Source of the DNA: Galerina marginata
Lineage: Eukaryota > Basidiomycota > Agaricomycetes > Agaricales > Galerinaceae
Length of the DNA: 64,000 nt
NCBI GenBank assembly: GCA_023014335.1
Contig: JAECYW010000018.1
Coordinates: forward strand, 1-64,000
Direction of reading: 5' to 3'
Below, in pieces: positions 24,552-37,612 of the stretch (its first letter is position 1; each line of letters begins with the position of its first letter). Position numbers and translations under genes: made by a program. The notes under the pieces were generated by a model. That model did no database searches and had not been told where the DNA came from. It saw only the letters and a program-made list of their open reading frames with translations.

Positions 24552-27500
24552 GTAGTCTGAAGATGTGGTGAGGCACGTTTACTAGTATTCGGCGAGAGAA
24601 AATGAAACGCTTCAACGCGCAGTCGATGTCCAGGTAGGACCGCCGAGCTGAAGTCTGTATTTTCATCGCCAGCACCAGCCTTTTCACGTTTCCCATCTGG
24701 AGTGGTAAAACTGCCAAGGCCGACTATATTGATAGATATGTAACCCATGCTAATTTAAGACCAAAAGCGGACGCGACCTTCAAGGATCAAAAGAAGTAAG
24801 TATATCGTCAGAACTTCGGCTTCAGAACACTTAGAATGGTTTGAACGCACGGCCTTGAAACGTATTTCGAGAGAAAAAGAACGGAGTGTTGCATAATTCG
24901 AAGTCGGTTTCTTTAGGTGGCCGACTGAGCACCCTATGAAAGCTGGTAGATTCTTGTAATAGCAGGAAGCGAAGCTTGTAAGAGGCTCCTGTACTTCCAA
25001 TTTCACCTATGTACATGTAGCGCTGTAATTGGATCATGCACTGAGCGAATCAGTGGGTGCTCCATGAGGGCCTTCAAACGTGGCCCCCTCGTGCGACGTC
25101 GGATTTGAGGCACATCCGAAGGAATCAGTTTCCCCATTCGGGTGGCAAATGGGCGCCTACGTTCAGATAAGTTCACGGGTCCGCGTCACTCGGTACAAGA
25201 CACCGACAAACTAATCCCCGTCGTGAAGATTTTGCACCCCAAGGCGACTAATCCTGAGCGGATGAATAGTACGAGGATAAATGGTTTTGAAGATAAGAGT
25301 CGCGGCGAAGTCCTAATATAGAATCAAATGAACCATACGGTGTTAGGTTTCTCCGGCTAATGGTTCCAAATCCATAGCCGGCTCGTTCAGAAGGCCCTAA
25401 GGTGGCAGATTAAAAGATAGCCAGCACAGTGATAGGTCGACCGTAAATTAGTTCTAGAACATGTGTTCTTTTTCCGTAACGATAGACCTCTCGGCAGCCA
25501 GTGGATGGTCAAAATGCGGTGTGCGGTACTTGTCCTGAAATTAACGGGGTTCTATCAGCTCGGCGGTTGAACGATTGAATACACACACAAGTAGCTTGTG
25601 GGTGGAAATTTTACCAGATATCTGTCACCTGGTGCCCCCTGTTCGAAGTTGGAGAACCATTGAGCACTGGTGGCTGTCCGTCTGGAGAAACACGTCATCA
25701 AGGAACTGGTTACTAGTCAACAACCATCGGTGAGTTCAGAGGGAAGGAATACCGACTCTTCATTGAATTTGTCAAAAATAGAGGTGATCAAGGGCAGTGA
25801 AGTCGGCCGCCCAGGCCTACCCTGGAAGGTTGAGGTCTGGAGGGCGTAAAGTAGCTAGGAACAATTGCAAATAGCGGACAACCAAGGAAGGATTACTCGA
25901 AATGAAACCATGCTGATAAATACACCGCGCAGTAAATAAATAATGGGTCTAATGGCATCAAATACAATTGGTCAGGCAGCTCAGGCAAATGATAACAGAC
26001 TGAAGTTCGTACTCATCGGGGGGTTTGGTTTCTGATAGTCTTCGTTCTTGCCGTCGGAAATGTGTTACGGCGCTGTGGGTGAAAGCAGAGTGAGAAACAG
26101 GATGTCGTCTGTCAGCTCCAGGTCAGGTATCCGGCGAAAGTCTGTGAGGGCTGATGGGAAAGACCCATTTCAGAAACAGAGTAGGAGAAAGCCACCGAAG
26201 GGGCTGGAAGGTATTCTGGTAGATAAAGGACTGATAACTGGGATTAGAATGCAGTCAAAAATGAGAATGTAGACCACAGTTGGATTTAAGGTTGTGCCCG
26301 ACTGGGGAACTTGAAAACGTGGCTGGGAATCGGGGGCTGGACTCAAGTACGTCTGCAGTCACCTGAACATAGATATTCTGTAAGACACTGGCTTGGATAT
26401 CTTGTAAAGCCGAGTCTCGGAGACGTCGATGAGCATGAGTTGAACGTAGTTCGTTGGCTCTTATAATTTGAGGTTGAGCGCCTGCGGAGCCGGGCCGGGA
26501 TGAATGCGATCTGGGAAGGGCAGGAAGGCCCAAAAGCTCGAATCTGACAAAACAAAGTGCATCGGAGAGGGGACCTGCGAAAAAAAAAAATATTGAAGCT
26601 ACGAACGTGTACGTACCAAGTTGTGAAACGCAAAGGCGCATTATTTGACTGAAAATGAGTAACACCGGTATTTTTTTTCCCACTGCGAATCAAAGTACCA
26701 GCTTCACTCTCGGGCTGGGAGCAGAAGGCGTTGATTGTGACCGGGCTACTGCGTTCTCATTGACGCGTTCGGAAGAACGATGGACAATTCGTAGCACGGC
26801 ACTACCAGGCTGATACGCAGTGGGCAATGCGTTGCTTTGGGCCTGCTAGCGCACAGTGTTGCGTCTCTGGATGAGATTTCTGTCATTGTTTCTGTTGTGA
26901 ATATCGCATGGTACCATGATGCTGCAGCGCATCCCACCGTTCTGTTGTCAAAGCTAGCGGGGCATAGCCGGGGAGACGAGCTTCGTGCTCGAGTTGGAGT
27001 GCAAAGAACGGGATTTGGATTTGTGTGATTGGCTCAGCTCGAATTCGAAGGTAGACGACTGTTGATGACGGTCTATGACGGTGATCGTGAAGCCTATGAC
27101 GGTGATCGTGAATAGGGTGGTCGACGCTTGAGTCGAGTGGCTATTCTCGATGTCGAGGTCGGCATCGCTTGCGATTGGGTTGGGATCTGATTTTGATTTC
27201 TGCAGCTGTCGGTCGGGTAAGAGTTGATGTGTACTTACGGTATAGTGATATCATCGATGGCGGTGGCGGTGATGAGGGAATGATGGCGATGACTGAGTAG
27301 CGTGCTATCATAGGGACTCAGGCAAGTAACCAGCTGCAGCAGGACGATCAGATCGCGAGCCTCGAGAGTCGGAGTGCCTTTTCGTTCGGATATTTTGTTT
27401 CAACGCTAAGATTGGGGTGAAGTGGTGGGTACAATAAAGAGGCTAGTCTGAGAAGGCCTGATGGACGACGGTTGACATCAGGAGACTAGGACTAAGGAAG

Positions 27501-28396
27501 CGTAGATTTTCTGAGGCATATAACAGAATGAGATGAACCACCCGAATGAGTACCGGGTCGATACGAGGCCTTGGGCGAGAAGTCGTTAGTTCGGGGACCA
27601 GATTGGCCCTACACCAGCAGAAAGGATGGTTCCTATGAATTAATTTTGAGGGCTGAAATAACTGGCGAAGTTTAAGCATCCGAAAGTTGAAGGATCAGCG
27701 AGGTCTACGATGACTTTCATTGAAGTCTGCACAATGCAGATGCACTGTCGCGGTCGAGTTGCAAAATAGGGTATTTCAGTACCAGCACCCTGATAATTTT
27801 TTAAATTAATTATCTACATGCCTGCGAATATCACGGTTCAGCTCAGAATTGGCATTGACGTGTACTCGGCATAAGGCTGGAATATATTTACCATATGATT
27901 TTGTCAACGATCCACGTTTCCTGGCACCGTACTCAGTACAGCACTTTGAGATCATTGGTGCCATAGGTACCGTGCGCGTGAAGCAAAGTTGGGACGATGA
28001 CGCGGGGAGACGAGGCCGCTTTCTCAAGTGGGGTCAGTCCAAGAGGATATCCTCGCTTGGAAAGGCTATGATTGAGTCTGGCATCTGATCTTTGACATCA
28101 TGATGAAGAATGACGCTGGCGATGAGGGAGTATAGATCCGTTGTTGGAGTGTCGGGCAGAGGATCATCAACGGATGATTCGCATGGGTATTGAGAGGATC
28201 TGGCGCCAGAGTGAAAATATGCAGAGAGCGCCGAGGAACCAGGCGACATCAGGGTTCACCCACGCTAAATGACGTCGGGTATAAGTTGAGCGCGGGAAAT
28301 GAACCGCATGGATAAGAGTTTCCGGGGTCCTAGTGTGAGATTTGTGGAAAATGTTGAAGGATTGTTGACTCTCTCCCGTCACTGGTCCGCCCATCC
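24552..28396. other. 3.8-kb gene-free region
   Basis: Only short frames on both strands, without recognisable domains, consistent codon patterns or splice-linked neighbours. The 26.0-27.1 kb part is purine-rich on the + strand with a poly-A run at about 26580. A short 21-bp-period direct repeat lies at 27073-27111. It may include the promoters of the flanking divergent genes, or a decayed element; I see no terminal repeats that would prove one. Confidence 0.4.
27073..27111 (+). repeat. short tandem direct repeat, period 21 bp
   Basis: The 18-mer CTATGACGGTGATCGTGA occurs twice (27073-27090 and 27094-27111), separated by three bases. No coding context. Confidence 0.8.
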
Positions 28397-29690
28397 ATGT
28401 CGCCTTCCTCACCATGGCCAGCAGCGACGCCGGTCCCCAAACGACGGCGAGTCCACTCTGCAAGACAGACGATCACCGACCAGAGTCAAGTCCAGCAGGC
28501 CATGGAGAACTGCCAGATCAACTCGGGCAACGATATCGTCTCCTGCTTCCCCACCGCCGACACCGTCATCCCCCAGCACCAGTGGGCGTCTTTCGTCTGT
28601 GAGTAGCTGCTTTGCTGTGTTATTTGTTAACTGACAGCCCCCAGGGAACTCGCGACGCCCAGAGCTGACACAGACGAACAAGGTTGATGTCTTTCTCTTC
28701 CGCGCAGACTCCCAGCAGCAGCTCCTGCACTTCCGCGAGCTGCAGAACCCATTTGGCGAAGCGGGACTCGTCCGTGCCCAAGTTAACGATACCTGGTTCG
28801 GCAAGGACGGCCTCGATTTCACCAACTCCAACACCTCCTTCCCCTTCTACTGGGTCATTATCCGCAGCGACAAGACCCTCGACGGCTCAGAGCAGCCCCA
28901 GCCCATCTTCACCGCCGTCCAGACCGCCGTCCTCGACTCTGTCGCCTCCTCCTCCCTCGCCGCAGCCTCATCCTCATCCGCCGCCGCCGCTTCACTCTCC
29001 TCTTTATCCGCCCACCCCCCCTCCGGCGCACCCCAGTCCCCCACCGGCAACATCCAAAACGCAACCTCTGAAGGCTCCTTCCCCCACTGGGCGATCGCAG
29101 TCATCGTCGTCCTCGGCTTCCTCGCCGTCGCCGCCACATGCATCCTCGCCTTCCTCATCCTCCGCCGCGTACGGAGACGGCAGCGGCGCATGTCCTCCGC
29201 CCGCAACTCCATGGGCTCTGCTTCCCCCATGATGCCGCGCGACACCACCAGCGCCTCGGCACATAATCCAGAGATGATCCAGCGGTACGACTCTGCCGGC
29301 TCACCTCTGCTTCCCCCGACCACCATCGGCGCAGCCGCCCTGGGCAGCGGGCCTGGTACAGCAACGCACGACGGCGAGTCGACAATCAGCGATAGCGGCG
29401 GCCCATTCAGCGGCGCTGACGCGGCTATCATGGCTGATGCCTTCCGCAAGATGCTGCGCAAGCCAGACTTTGCGGGGCGGCCTGTGGAGGAAGGCGAGAG
29501 CCCTGAGCAGCCGGAGGGGGAGGTGCCAGCTGCGCCTGTAGGGGATGTGGTGCTGAGAGGGCAGTTGGCGGAGGAGGGGCGGGATATTCGGAGCGTGAGC
29601 TCGTCGAGGGGCGTCAAGGTGGAATCGACAGAGTCGGCGCAGGACCCGCCGCCGCCGTTACCCGATCCTGATGAGCCTCATAGGACGTAG
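28397..29690 (+). CDS. single-pass membrane glycoprotein, conserved unknown (apparent frameshift)
   Basis: Exon 1 (28397-28598), a 45-nt intron (28599-28643) and a long exon 2 encode an extracellular beta-rich domain (SFVWNSRRPELTQTN, then VDVFLFRADSQQQLLHF, VNDTWFGKDGLDF, NTSFPFYWVIIRS). An Ala/Ser-rich stalk follows, then one membrane helix (WAIAVIVVLGFLAVAATCILAFLIL), a basic stop-transfer RRVRRRQRR and a cytoplasmic tail of about 160 residues rich in Ser, Pro, Gly and Glu. The shape resembles wall-stress-sensor-like proteins, but the ectodomain is a basidiomycete type I do not recognise by name. The frame breaks at 28680-28683 (AACAAAGGTTGAT has one base too many between TQTN and VDVF). 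Removing 28683-28707 would also restore frame, but 25 nt is too short for an intron and would delete a conserved strand. No signal peptide is visible after the ATG at 28397, so an upstream exon may be missing. Confidence 0.65.
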
Positions 29691-32600
29691 CCTGCTTGGC
29701 GTACGAGGGTTTTTTCTGCGTTCTTGTTTTTTCTCTCTTATTGTTGTCTTTCGCTGTTTTGTGCATCTTGTCAATTTTACCTCACATCCACTCGATACCA
29801 CCCTCAGCCCTCTCCCTTCACCTCTTCTCTTAGATGTCGACAGTACTCGTGGCTCGGCTTCGCCCTCTCCCCCTCTCGTCCTTGCCCCATCATGCCACCT
29901 GATATCCCCCCCGCCCTTCTTATACCCGACTCGCCTCCCCTCTCCCAGCACAAAACCACACCGCCCAAGCCACCGATAGCTATATCCATACCACGCCCAC
30001 GCCCATATCCTTATCCAGCTCCAGCTCCAGGACATTTACCCGCCCTTGATATCCCCCTTGTCCTCTTATACCTCGACCTCGACCTCCTTCCTCCTCCCGC
30101 TTAAAACCCCTCCCTGTTTTGATTTTCGGGGTTTCCGCTTCTCTCGTTTGTTGTTTTTATACTTTTACTTTCTACCTGACTTTTTTCCTCTTCCTCTTTT
30201 CATTTCTTCTGGTTTTTTTTGGTGATGATTGATGATTGACGCTCTTTTGGTATCCTACCCTATCCTACTTTCTTACCATACCTTACTTATCTTATGCATA
30301 GATACGCCTTTTTCTTATACATAGGTATTTTTTCTGCCTTTGCGGTTGGCTTTTACAGTAATTCCGTCTTGCCTTCTTTATCTTTCCCTCCCCCGGTTGT
30401 GTCTTTGTCTTGCCACACTTCTTTTTGTGTCCCCCCCCCCTTCCCACCTCCAGACGCAAACTCTTATCGCCTCGCCGCAGCACCGTCGACCACCCATCTC
30501 CAGCCTTATCCTCGTTCTTGCCTTCACCCATACCCTCGACCCGACCCGACCCGACCCTCCGCCACCCCAGAGTGCAGGCAGAAGTCCAGACCATCAAAGG
30601 AAAACTCAATACACCGCCTCGTAGCCTCCCGGCTGCGCAAGCTTTTCATCTGAACCTCATTCACTCATCCGTCCATTCATTCATTCATCCAGAGTGCATC
30701 CTTCATTGTTCATTGTTCTGTCCAATCACGCACACCTCACCCTCGATCCGGACCGGAGAAACGAAGGCGAAAAAAGAATTCGAAGTCGCTCTTTTTCCCC
30801 CCTTGCATCAATTTCCGAATCGGCGAATCAGCTTCTTGGAACCTTGTAATCACGAAATCGTGGAACGGACCAACGCGGCGTTGGATCCCCGTCTCAGGCT
30901 GTCGTTGATTTTTATCAGCTCCGCTGATTTGCTGGGATAGGACTCGGTGGGATTGGGTGGGAGGACTCGAGATGGGACTTGGTCTTTGGTCTTGAGAGGA
31001 CGTGGGACGTGGGACGTGGGACGCAGGACGCAGGATGCGGTGGAATTTGGATGATGGGTACGAGAACTGGGAGGTTTTGCCGCTCTTGTGACCGCTTAGG
31101 GCTGGGATCGAATTTGGTTAGTCTGCCGTTTATCTGCCTCTTTTTGGGGGTGTGCTGAACATTGGACTTGTCATACAGTAGTGAAGCCTGCGTCAGGAAA
31201 ACGTATGCAGGACGCACACGACACGATATGGATTGGGCAGAATCGAGCTCGTGTGCTTCATCGAGACTTGCGTATTGGCAATGACCGCAGAGGCCTTAAC
31301 GTCTCTGGCTGCGCGCCGCACGGGACTCTATGCGACAGGTCTAAACGCTCTGGAAATGGGCTAGCTCGTCGCGTGGAGCGATAACGGGCACTCCTGGCCG
31401 ACGACGTCTGCTTTCGAAGTGGATACGTCAACGACTCGTAAATTAGGCCCAGGTGAAGCACGGCTTGGAGGTCGACCGAATGATTTTTTGGACATCGCCG
31501 GGATTTGCAGGGTTTGAGTCGTTGAACCTCACATTTGCATTTTTCGTTGCATCCTAACGATTCAGCATCTGAATTATGAAGTCCAGCTGTCAGCTCCAGC
31601 CTCCATTTTCTGGCGCTTGCTCTTGTTCTTTTCTTCCTCCCGACCCCGTCTGCTCACAGGATCTCCAGCACAACTACGATCCTCCCAGCGCCTCCGCTGA
31701 TCTATGCACCTCTTATCCCTTATCCTTATCCCCAGCTCAATTCCAGGTCATCATCATCGAACCCCCCGGCACCCCTCGCTCCTCGTCACTCAGCCGGGTC
31801 GTGATCAGCTGCCCAGTTCATTTTTATTTTTGTGACGTACAAAAACAGCAGGCTCTCGAATTTCGGTGATCCCTTGCTCCACCCAGCTCCGCCTTGAACA
31901 CCCACGGTGTACCCCACACCTTTCACGCCCTCGCGACCCTGCAATTATGGATTATGGATTGTGGAGTCGTGGCCTAAAATTGGACATTCGAGGATTCAAT
32001 TGTTAATTTTGTGGTCGCTTGGTTTCCGTCCCGACAGGTGTTGCCCGATTGGTATGCGGATTATGTCAGCCTTCTGAGGCTTGATGCTAGGCCTTCTCGA
32101 GGACGGCGGCTACAACGGAGGACGGAAGGCGGAAGCGAGGTGGATAGGCGTGTCTCGACGGGTCGGTCGGTTGCTGACATGAGCACGGCAGGCAAGAATT
32201 GGCAGGTGGAAGGCTGGCGGGGTGGCGGGGGGTACGATTGCTGCTACTATGGAAGGTGTTCGACCAAGGCAGGAGGAAGGCAAGGAAGTGGAAGTGAGGG
32301 AAGCAGGGAGGCGAGGAAGGACGTCGACTGGTGTCAAGCGTTGTCAGTCTGACTCGGACTCTGACTCTGGCTTTACCTCTGCCTCTGCCGTCGGACTGGC
32401 TTTGGACTGTGATAGGCGTTTGGGCGAGGATTATTACAAGCTGGGCTGGGCTGGGGTGGACGGTATGGTTGGGCGAGCCATGGCGAGGCCGGTTGGGTCG
32501 ATCGTCATTTGGAGGGAGAAGCAAGCGCGGAAGGTGGGAGCGACCGTCTGAAGGCCTGCGAGGTCGAAGCCCCGCTTGCTCGCTTGGATTGCGCGTGGCA

Positions 32601-35452
32601 TTGCCGAAGTTTCATCATCATCATCGAAGTTTCCTTCACTTTTTTTCATTCCATTCCAACTCGAGCGTCTACATGGAAGCACGCTCGGCACACGCTCATT
32701 CACTTTTGTTTTTGCATTTTTTGTTCTTGTGTTGCTTTACCTTTATTTTAAATTTATGTTCTTCACCTTCGTCCCCTCCCCTTTTGTTCTTTCTACTCGT
32801 TTCCTTTCTCTTTGGTTTCTGGTTCCCGGTCCGGTAATGCATTTCTTGTCGCCCTCATTCCATTCCGTTCTGCATCCTCATTGTACTTCACACTTCAATA
32901 ACTGTTCATTATTCATTCACATCGATCTCCGCCCCAGGCCCGCCTCCCATATCATATATACATACATCGATATCCATAAGTACGCTTACTTACTCACCCA
33001 CACACACACACCCTTGCGATAACGCGTCGTTACGATACGATTTGGATCAAAAAGTTGTCTGCTTTCCTTTCTTGAGCATTCAGATCGTTCATGTTTTTGT
33101 GGGTTTTGCAAATGATTGCTTTTGTTCTTGTATTTAGCAAGTAAATTATAGGTATAGGTATTGAACTTGAATTTGAATTGAAGTTATTGTAGCCATTTTT
33201 TCAAGTTCTTTGAACACCTGTGTTGCGCCTTTGAGTGGGAATCGAAAGTACCCTGAAATGACCACCAGAGGAGAGCTGTCCTAAAATGGAAGCACGCGCC
33301 ACACCTTACATGTCCGGTTACTTGTATAACCGCTACGATATTAGGCTAAGAACCATGTCAGACCGTGTCCTTGTCAAAGTCGCAGCCATTGTCATCCTTC
33401 CGGCTTGTGGCTGGGTTCATTTCGGCTCAATTTCTGCCATGGCTGAAGGGACGTTAGAACTCAAAAGGCACCGAAAGAGAGACCAGCTCCAAATTCTGCC
33501 TGCTTCCAGTGGCAGGCTCGGGTAAGTAAGATAAGAGGTTTGTCCAAGTCAAGGTCGGTTAGATTGTGCTGCTGGAAATACTTACCAGATGATGGCGACG
33601 ACTGTGACGAGGCAGACAAGGCCGCTATCGCTCACGTCACCGCCTTTCTTAATTTCCCTAACATATACCGGTTCCGGGGACCCAGCTCCCGCCGAGGTGA
33701 CATTATCACGACACTGCTTCTGATTCAGAACTGAGAATATTCGAGCGGTAGGGATGGTGGGCGATGGGCGGTGAGCTTCTTGATTTTGACAATGACAAAA
33801 CTGTGATGGCAAAGTTGATCTGACATCACTCCATCTATCATTTTTCTGAGGTACCAATATAATTTTCTCAGATTGGGGTGAGATTCTTTCTATGACCAGT
33901 CGCGTCTGTCAGACAGACCTTTACTTGTAATTCCTTGGGAATTTCAGAGCCATGCGAGTCTTTGTACGTCCAGAATAAAACACTAGAATTATTTAAACCT
34001 AAAATAGGAACTCCAATTCCAAGCTTGGCACACATGCCGTCTTTCCTGGGTACTCGGGAGGCCGTTCCTCTTTTCTTAAAATACCAAATCCTATCTTTCT
34101 CCGAGAAGGACATATCCGAGTCGTTTTATTTAGTTCACGAACGAATACCCTGGTACGTGTCGACACAATCAATCCCAGGCGATGGCGATAACTAAAGATG
34201 TTATCCGTATCGTGTTCATCCATCCGAAGGAACGATCACCTTCCCGAAGTCGGATAACATCTTTATTGTAGTCTCGCAGACCCAGCCTTTTTGGTGCCTG
34301 AAGAGGACGACTTTCCGAGACGACCTTGTTGAAAATCAGGAGGGGGAGTAGTATAGTCAACTTCTGTTGGCCTGACCATGGGAAGCCACCGCGTTATAAC
34401 TCCACGAGTAATATTATTATCCACCCCGTAAGTTATTAGACTCAATCAACACTACTGCCTCCTATTCTGGCGAATGTTCAACCGGTATTAAACCCTATAT
34501 ACAAACGGATACATACCGCCGACGTCTGGGCCTGTGTTATCGACGTGTTATCTCCCTAATGACACGACTCGCCAGCGCTATGTTGACGTACAAAGAACAA
34601 AGAAGTCAGCGCGGGCTGCGGCTTCTCGATCCAATCGCTAATTTGTCGGTCATGGTGAATAATCTTGTTATAATGTAGTCCCATCATCGGTGAGCAAACA
34701 CTGAGTCGAGGTTGAGTCCACAAACTCGGATAAATCAGTTGCCAGGATGGCCGATCGGAGAGTCACCGCCGTTATTTAGTATTTAGTTAATCTCTACCTT
34801 CCACTGGAATGGGGAATTTTACTGGTCGCAGCATGTCATCACCGGTTTCGAATCAGCCGGGCCCTATCAGCCCTATTATATCAACACGTCAAATAACCCT
34901 GCCAATTTTACTGATTCTCTCGGCTTCACACTGTTCCTATCAGCTTGATTGCTTGCTATAATATGTTTTAGCTAAAGCGACTGCAGAGCTCAAGTACTGT
35001 GAAACAGCTCTCTTTGTGAGCGGTTTCGGGCGTCACGGAGGGAGTTACTAGCGCTGGATCGAAGAATTTTCTCAGGCCATTCTAGGCTGGACAAGCACCA
35101 GCCACCTTCCAAATGATTGCTGTCTAGACTTTGATTTCTGGGAGAGAGCTTCTATCCACAAGTCCACAGCAATAAGTAAGTTACTAAGGTGGGGACGTTT
35201 GGACGAGGTATGCATACGGGGTATTTTTAGCCGGCGCCTAACTGCACATTTGCGGACTGACATTGCCGGTACGGTTCTTTTTGGCGCAGCAAATGGTTTT
35301 TAGAATATACGATTGCTTGATTATGCCCGAAATGAATTTACTTGCGTCGTAACTAAGTAATTCGTTGCTGATTCGTTGGGATGTGGGCACATCAATAATT
35401 CTCCCTGATATCTCAGCCCGGTGCAAAGTGAGAATTTAGTCGGAGAACGAAC
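29691..35452. other. 5.8-kb region without a supported gene, partly pyrimidine-rich
   Basis: Two long C/T-rich tracts on the + strand (about 29700-30560 and 32590-33010) flank G/A-rich or mixed sequence. Open frames here are mostly Pro/Ser/Leu translations of low-complexity DNA. A GGGACGT-type tandem repeat lies at 30997-31040, a TCATTCATTCATTCATC run at about 30670-30690, and a CACACACA run at about 32998-33010. 33.3-35.4 kb shows nothing gene-like. It could contain long untranslated regions, a non-coding RNA or the regulatory region of the upstream gene; sequence alone does not decide. Confidence 0.4.
30997..31040 (+). repeat. GGGACGT/GCAGGAC short tandem repeat
   Basis: Four tandem units related to GGACGTG, then two to three diverged units (GGACGCA, GGATGCG), in non-coding DNA. 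Confidence 0.75.
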
Positions 35453-37569
35453 TCATAACTGGGCACCAACTTCCAAAATGACCCTTTTCGACAGCCACTC
35501 CCTCATCTCGACATCCACAATTGTAATCGGCACCTTTATTTGCGCGGAAGAAAAGCCCGTTTTTTGAATTTTCAAATCACGGAAGGCGTTGAAAGTTCCA
35601 GCAGCAACTATGCGTATTGTGGGTTCCCCAATGATTCCGATACCCTTGTAATTTTTGTAACCTGCGTTTGTGAGTAACGCATCTTCAACTTTTTTGATGG
35701 CTTCGCGACCGCCTGTCTTTAAATTTTGATCTGAAGTTGCGTGAATCGTAATTTGCAGTAACAAGACTATTGGCTTACCGGGTTCACCCACAAGTTCCAC
35801 AAAAAATCCGTAGCCCCGAGGGAACTTCCTGTCGTCGCTTTCGGTTGTGAACTCCTGCAACGTTCCGGTTTTCAAGGCATTCAAAATTGCACTTTGGAGC
35901 AGGGACTCGGGGACGAATTCCCCAGCGATACGGAATCCAACTCTGGAAACAATTCAATAAGTAAATCGCCGCGTCTAACACGCCCATGGTTCCTACCCCT
36001 TACGCTCGACGAATCTAATGAGTGGCTGACCATCATCCGGACTGAAGCCCGCGATCTCTACGATGTCTTGCAGGGTGTACCGCCACAGGCCATTTATTCG
36101 TTATGATAATTTCATATTTTTTACCGGTTTCTACTTCCCACTGGAGTTTATTGGTCACGAATGGCAGAATAATAAAAGAATGGCGTCACCTGTTGAGAGA
36201 TATTGCTAGGAAAACACTCTTTTTCAATGTCGAGAAGTTCGATATGATCATGTGAGTTGAGACGAAAGAGGTTGTGGTCTTCAGCGTCATACCCGGTCCC
36301 GATTTTACATTCTGTTGTCGCGTATAATGTGTTTTGGAACTTGACAGCGGGTCCAAAATGGTATTGGAACTTGCAATTTTGTCAGTGGTTACTTGATGCC
36401 TACTCAAGGTCAAGCGTACCTTGGGGAGAACAGCTCCGTAAGGACCACTGAGTACCGTCCGGACGATGTAAAGAGATGGCCAAATTTTATTCAACCAACC
36501 GGGTTGTCCAGTTTGGATTGCACGCAATTCCTCAGCTCTGGTTGGGTCGGGTTTAACATACGCCTAAAGCATGTAGGTGAGCCAACATTATATCAGTAGG
36601 AAGAGACAACAACCATACCTCAAGTTGAGTTCTAACGTGGTCTAATCCGGGAATATCAGGGAGACACCCTTTGGCTATAGCACCTAACATCACGTCCCAA
36701 TGTTCCTGGAGGACATGTATGGCGTCAGATAATTGTGTCGAGAAAAGCGCATTTAACAACATGATAGAAGGGTCCATCAATGCGAAGAACATATGCATGT
36801 AAATGAAAGCTGGGCGAGAAGAGATAAGCCAGACTGCAAACGGGGAACTACAAAACGGGGCTGCATAAATTTAATCAACTAAGAAAAGCTATAAACGCGG
36901 CGATTACTACTTACCTTTCTGACTGGCGATCTCACCGTCGCCTCTCAGCTCAATCCCGAAATGATAGCGGGTGGCCAAACTCGAAATCGCCGACATCGGA
37001 ATATGTTGGACGATGTCCCCGCTCGTGTCTACCACCTCCATGACCTGGGTTGTGCGAATGCTATAAAGCCCACACATTGGCTGAATCTGTGCATTAGGAC
37101 CATCCCAAGGGTTCTTCACGTAATCCGGGTGCGGATATTTGAGAAAATACTTCGACCTTGCGCCTGAGGTCCCAGAACTATGAGCAATGAATAGAGGAAG
37201 GCCAGGGGAGAGGAGATCGCGGACTACTGAATCTTGGCAAGGTGATTTGTCGATGATACGGGACACGAAGGGGAAGTAGTCATCGTATGAGGTGAATGGG
37301 ACAGCAGAATAAAAACTGGGAAGGAGTGTACTGGTATCGTTTTCAGATTCTGATAAGATGAAAGGTACTTTCTCTCTCAAAGGCTGTAGGGCGGGTGATT
37401 CCCGATAAAATACACTCGGGGACAGCTTGAGGATGATGCCAGAAAGGTTCAATTCCACTCGTCTCTTCAACGCAGCCTTGAGATCAGGAGTCAAATCACG
37501 AAGTGGGGCCGGAGGATTGAATGCGGGTGGGGGTGAAAATGCGCCAGGAGGATTGAATGGAAGACTCAT
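35453..37569 (-). CDS. GH3-family (auxin-responsive promoter-like) acyl-adenylating enzyme, apparent frameshift
   Basis: Member of the GH3 branch of the adenylate-forming (ANL) superfamily, which in plants joins carboxylic-acid hormones to amino acids through an acyl-AMP. Exons from 37569 give a Pro-rich start, then LPLFIAHSSGTSGARSKYFLKY (ATP/AMP-binding P-loop SSGTSG), ATRYHFGIELRG, a helical middle (HVLQEHWDVMLGAIAKG), GWLNKIWPSLYIV, YATTECKIG (the motif that contacts the adenylate), ETGKKYEIIIT and NGLWRYTLQDIVEIAGF, followed by the small C-terminal domain ending VILEVGAQL. Between EIIIT and NGLWRY one extra base (36091-36100, AATAAATGG on the coding strand) breaks the frame; every other junction splices in frame. 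Substrate is unknown. A perfect TATA palindrome lies about 35 bp upstream of the ATG. Confidence 0.8.
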
Positions 37570-37600
37570 CGCGATAAATACCTACCACCTACGCAAGGCT

Positions 37601-37612
37601 GGTATTTATACC
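37601..37612 (-). promoter_or_regulatory. TATA-like palindrome upstream of the GH3-type gene
   Basis: GGTATTTATACC (reverse GGTATAAATACC), 32-43 bp upstream of the GH3-type start codon at 37569. It contains TATAAATA on the coding strand. This close to the ATG it implies a very short 5' UTR, or that the real start is a later ATG. Confidence 0.45.

Noticed and set aside
26048..27030. Short open frames in the gene-free 26-27 kb region
   Set aside because: No recognisable motif, no consistent frame across neighbours; the overlapping frames on both strands look like chance.
24552..28396. Possible transposon remnant in the gene-free region
   Set aside because: I found no terminal inverted or long direct repeats, no transposase or reverse transcriptase motifs, and no target-site duplication by eye.
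28847..29617. Long open frame on the minus strand (256 codons)
   Set aside because: Antisense shadow of the GC-rich exon of the membrane glycoprotein gene; Ala/Ser/Arg-rich without domain.
32011..33022. Several overlapping open frames on both strands
   Set aside because: Low-complexity translations of C/T- or G/A-rich DNA, with no domain, signal or splice support.
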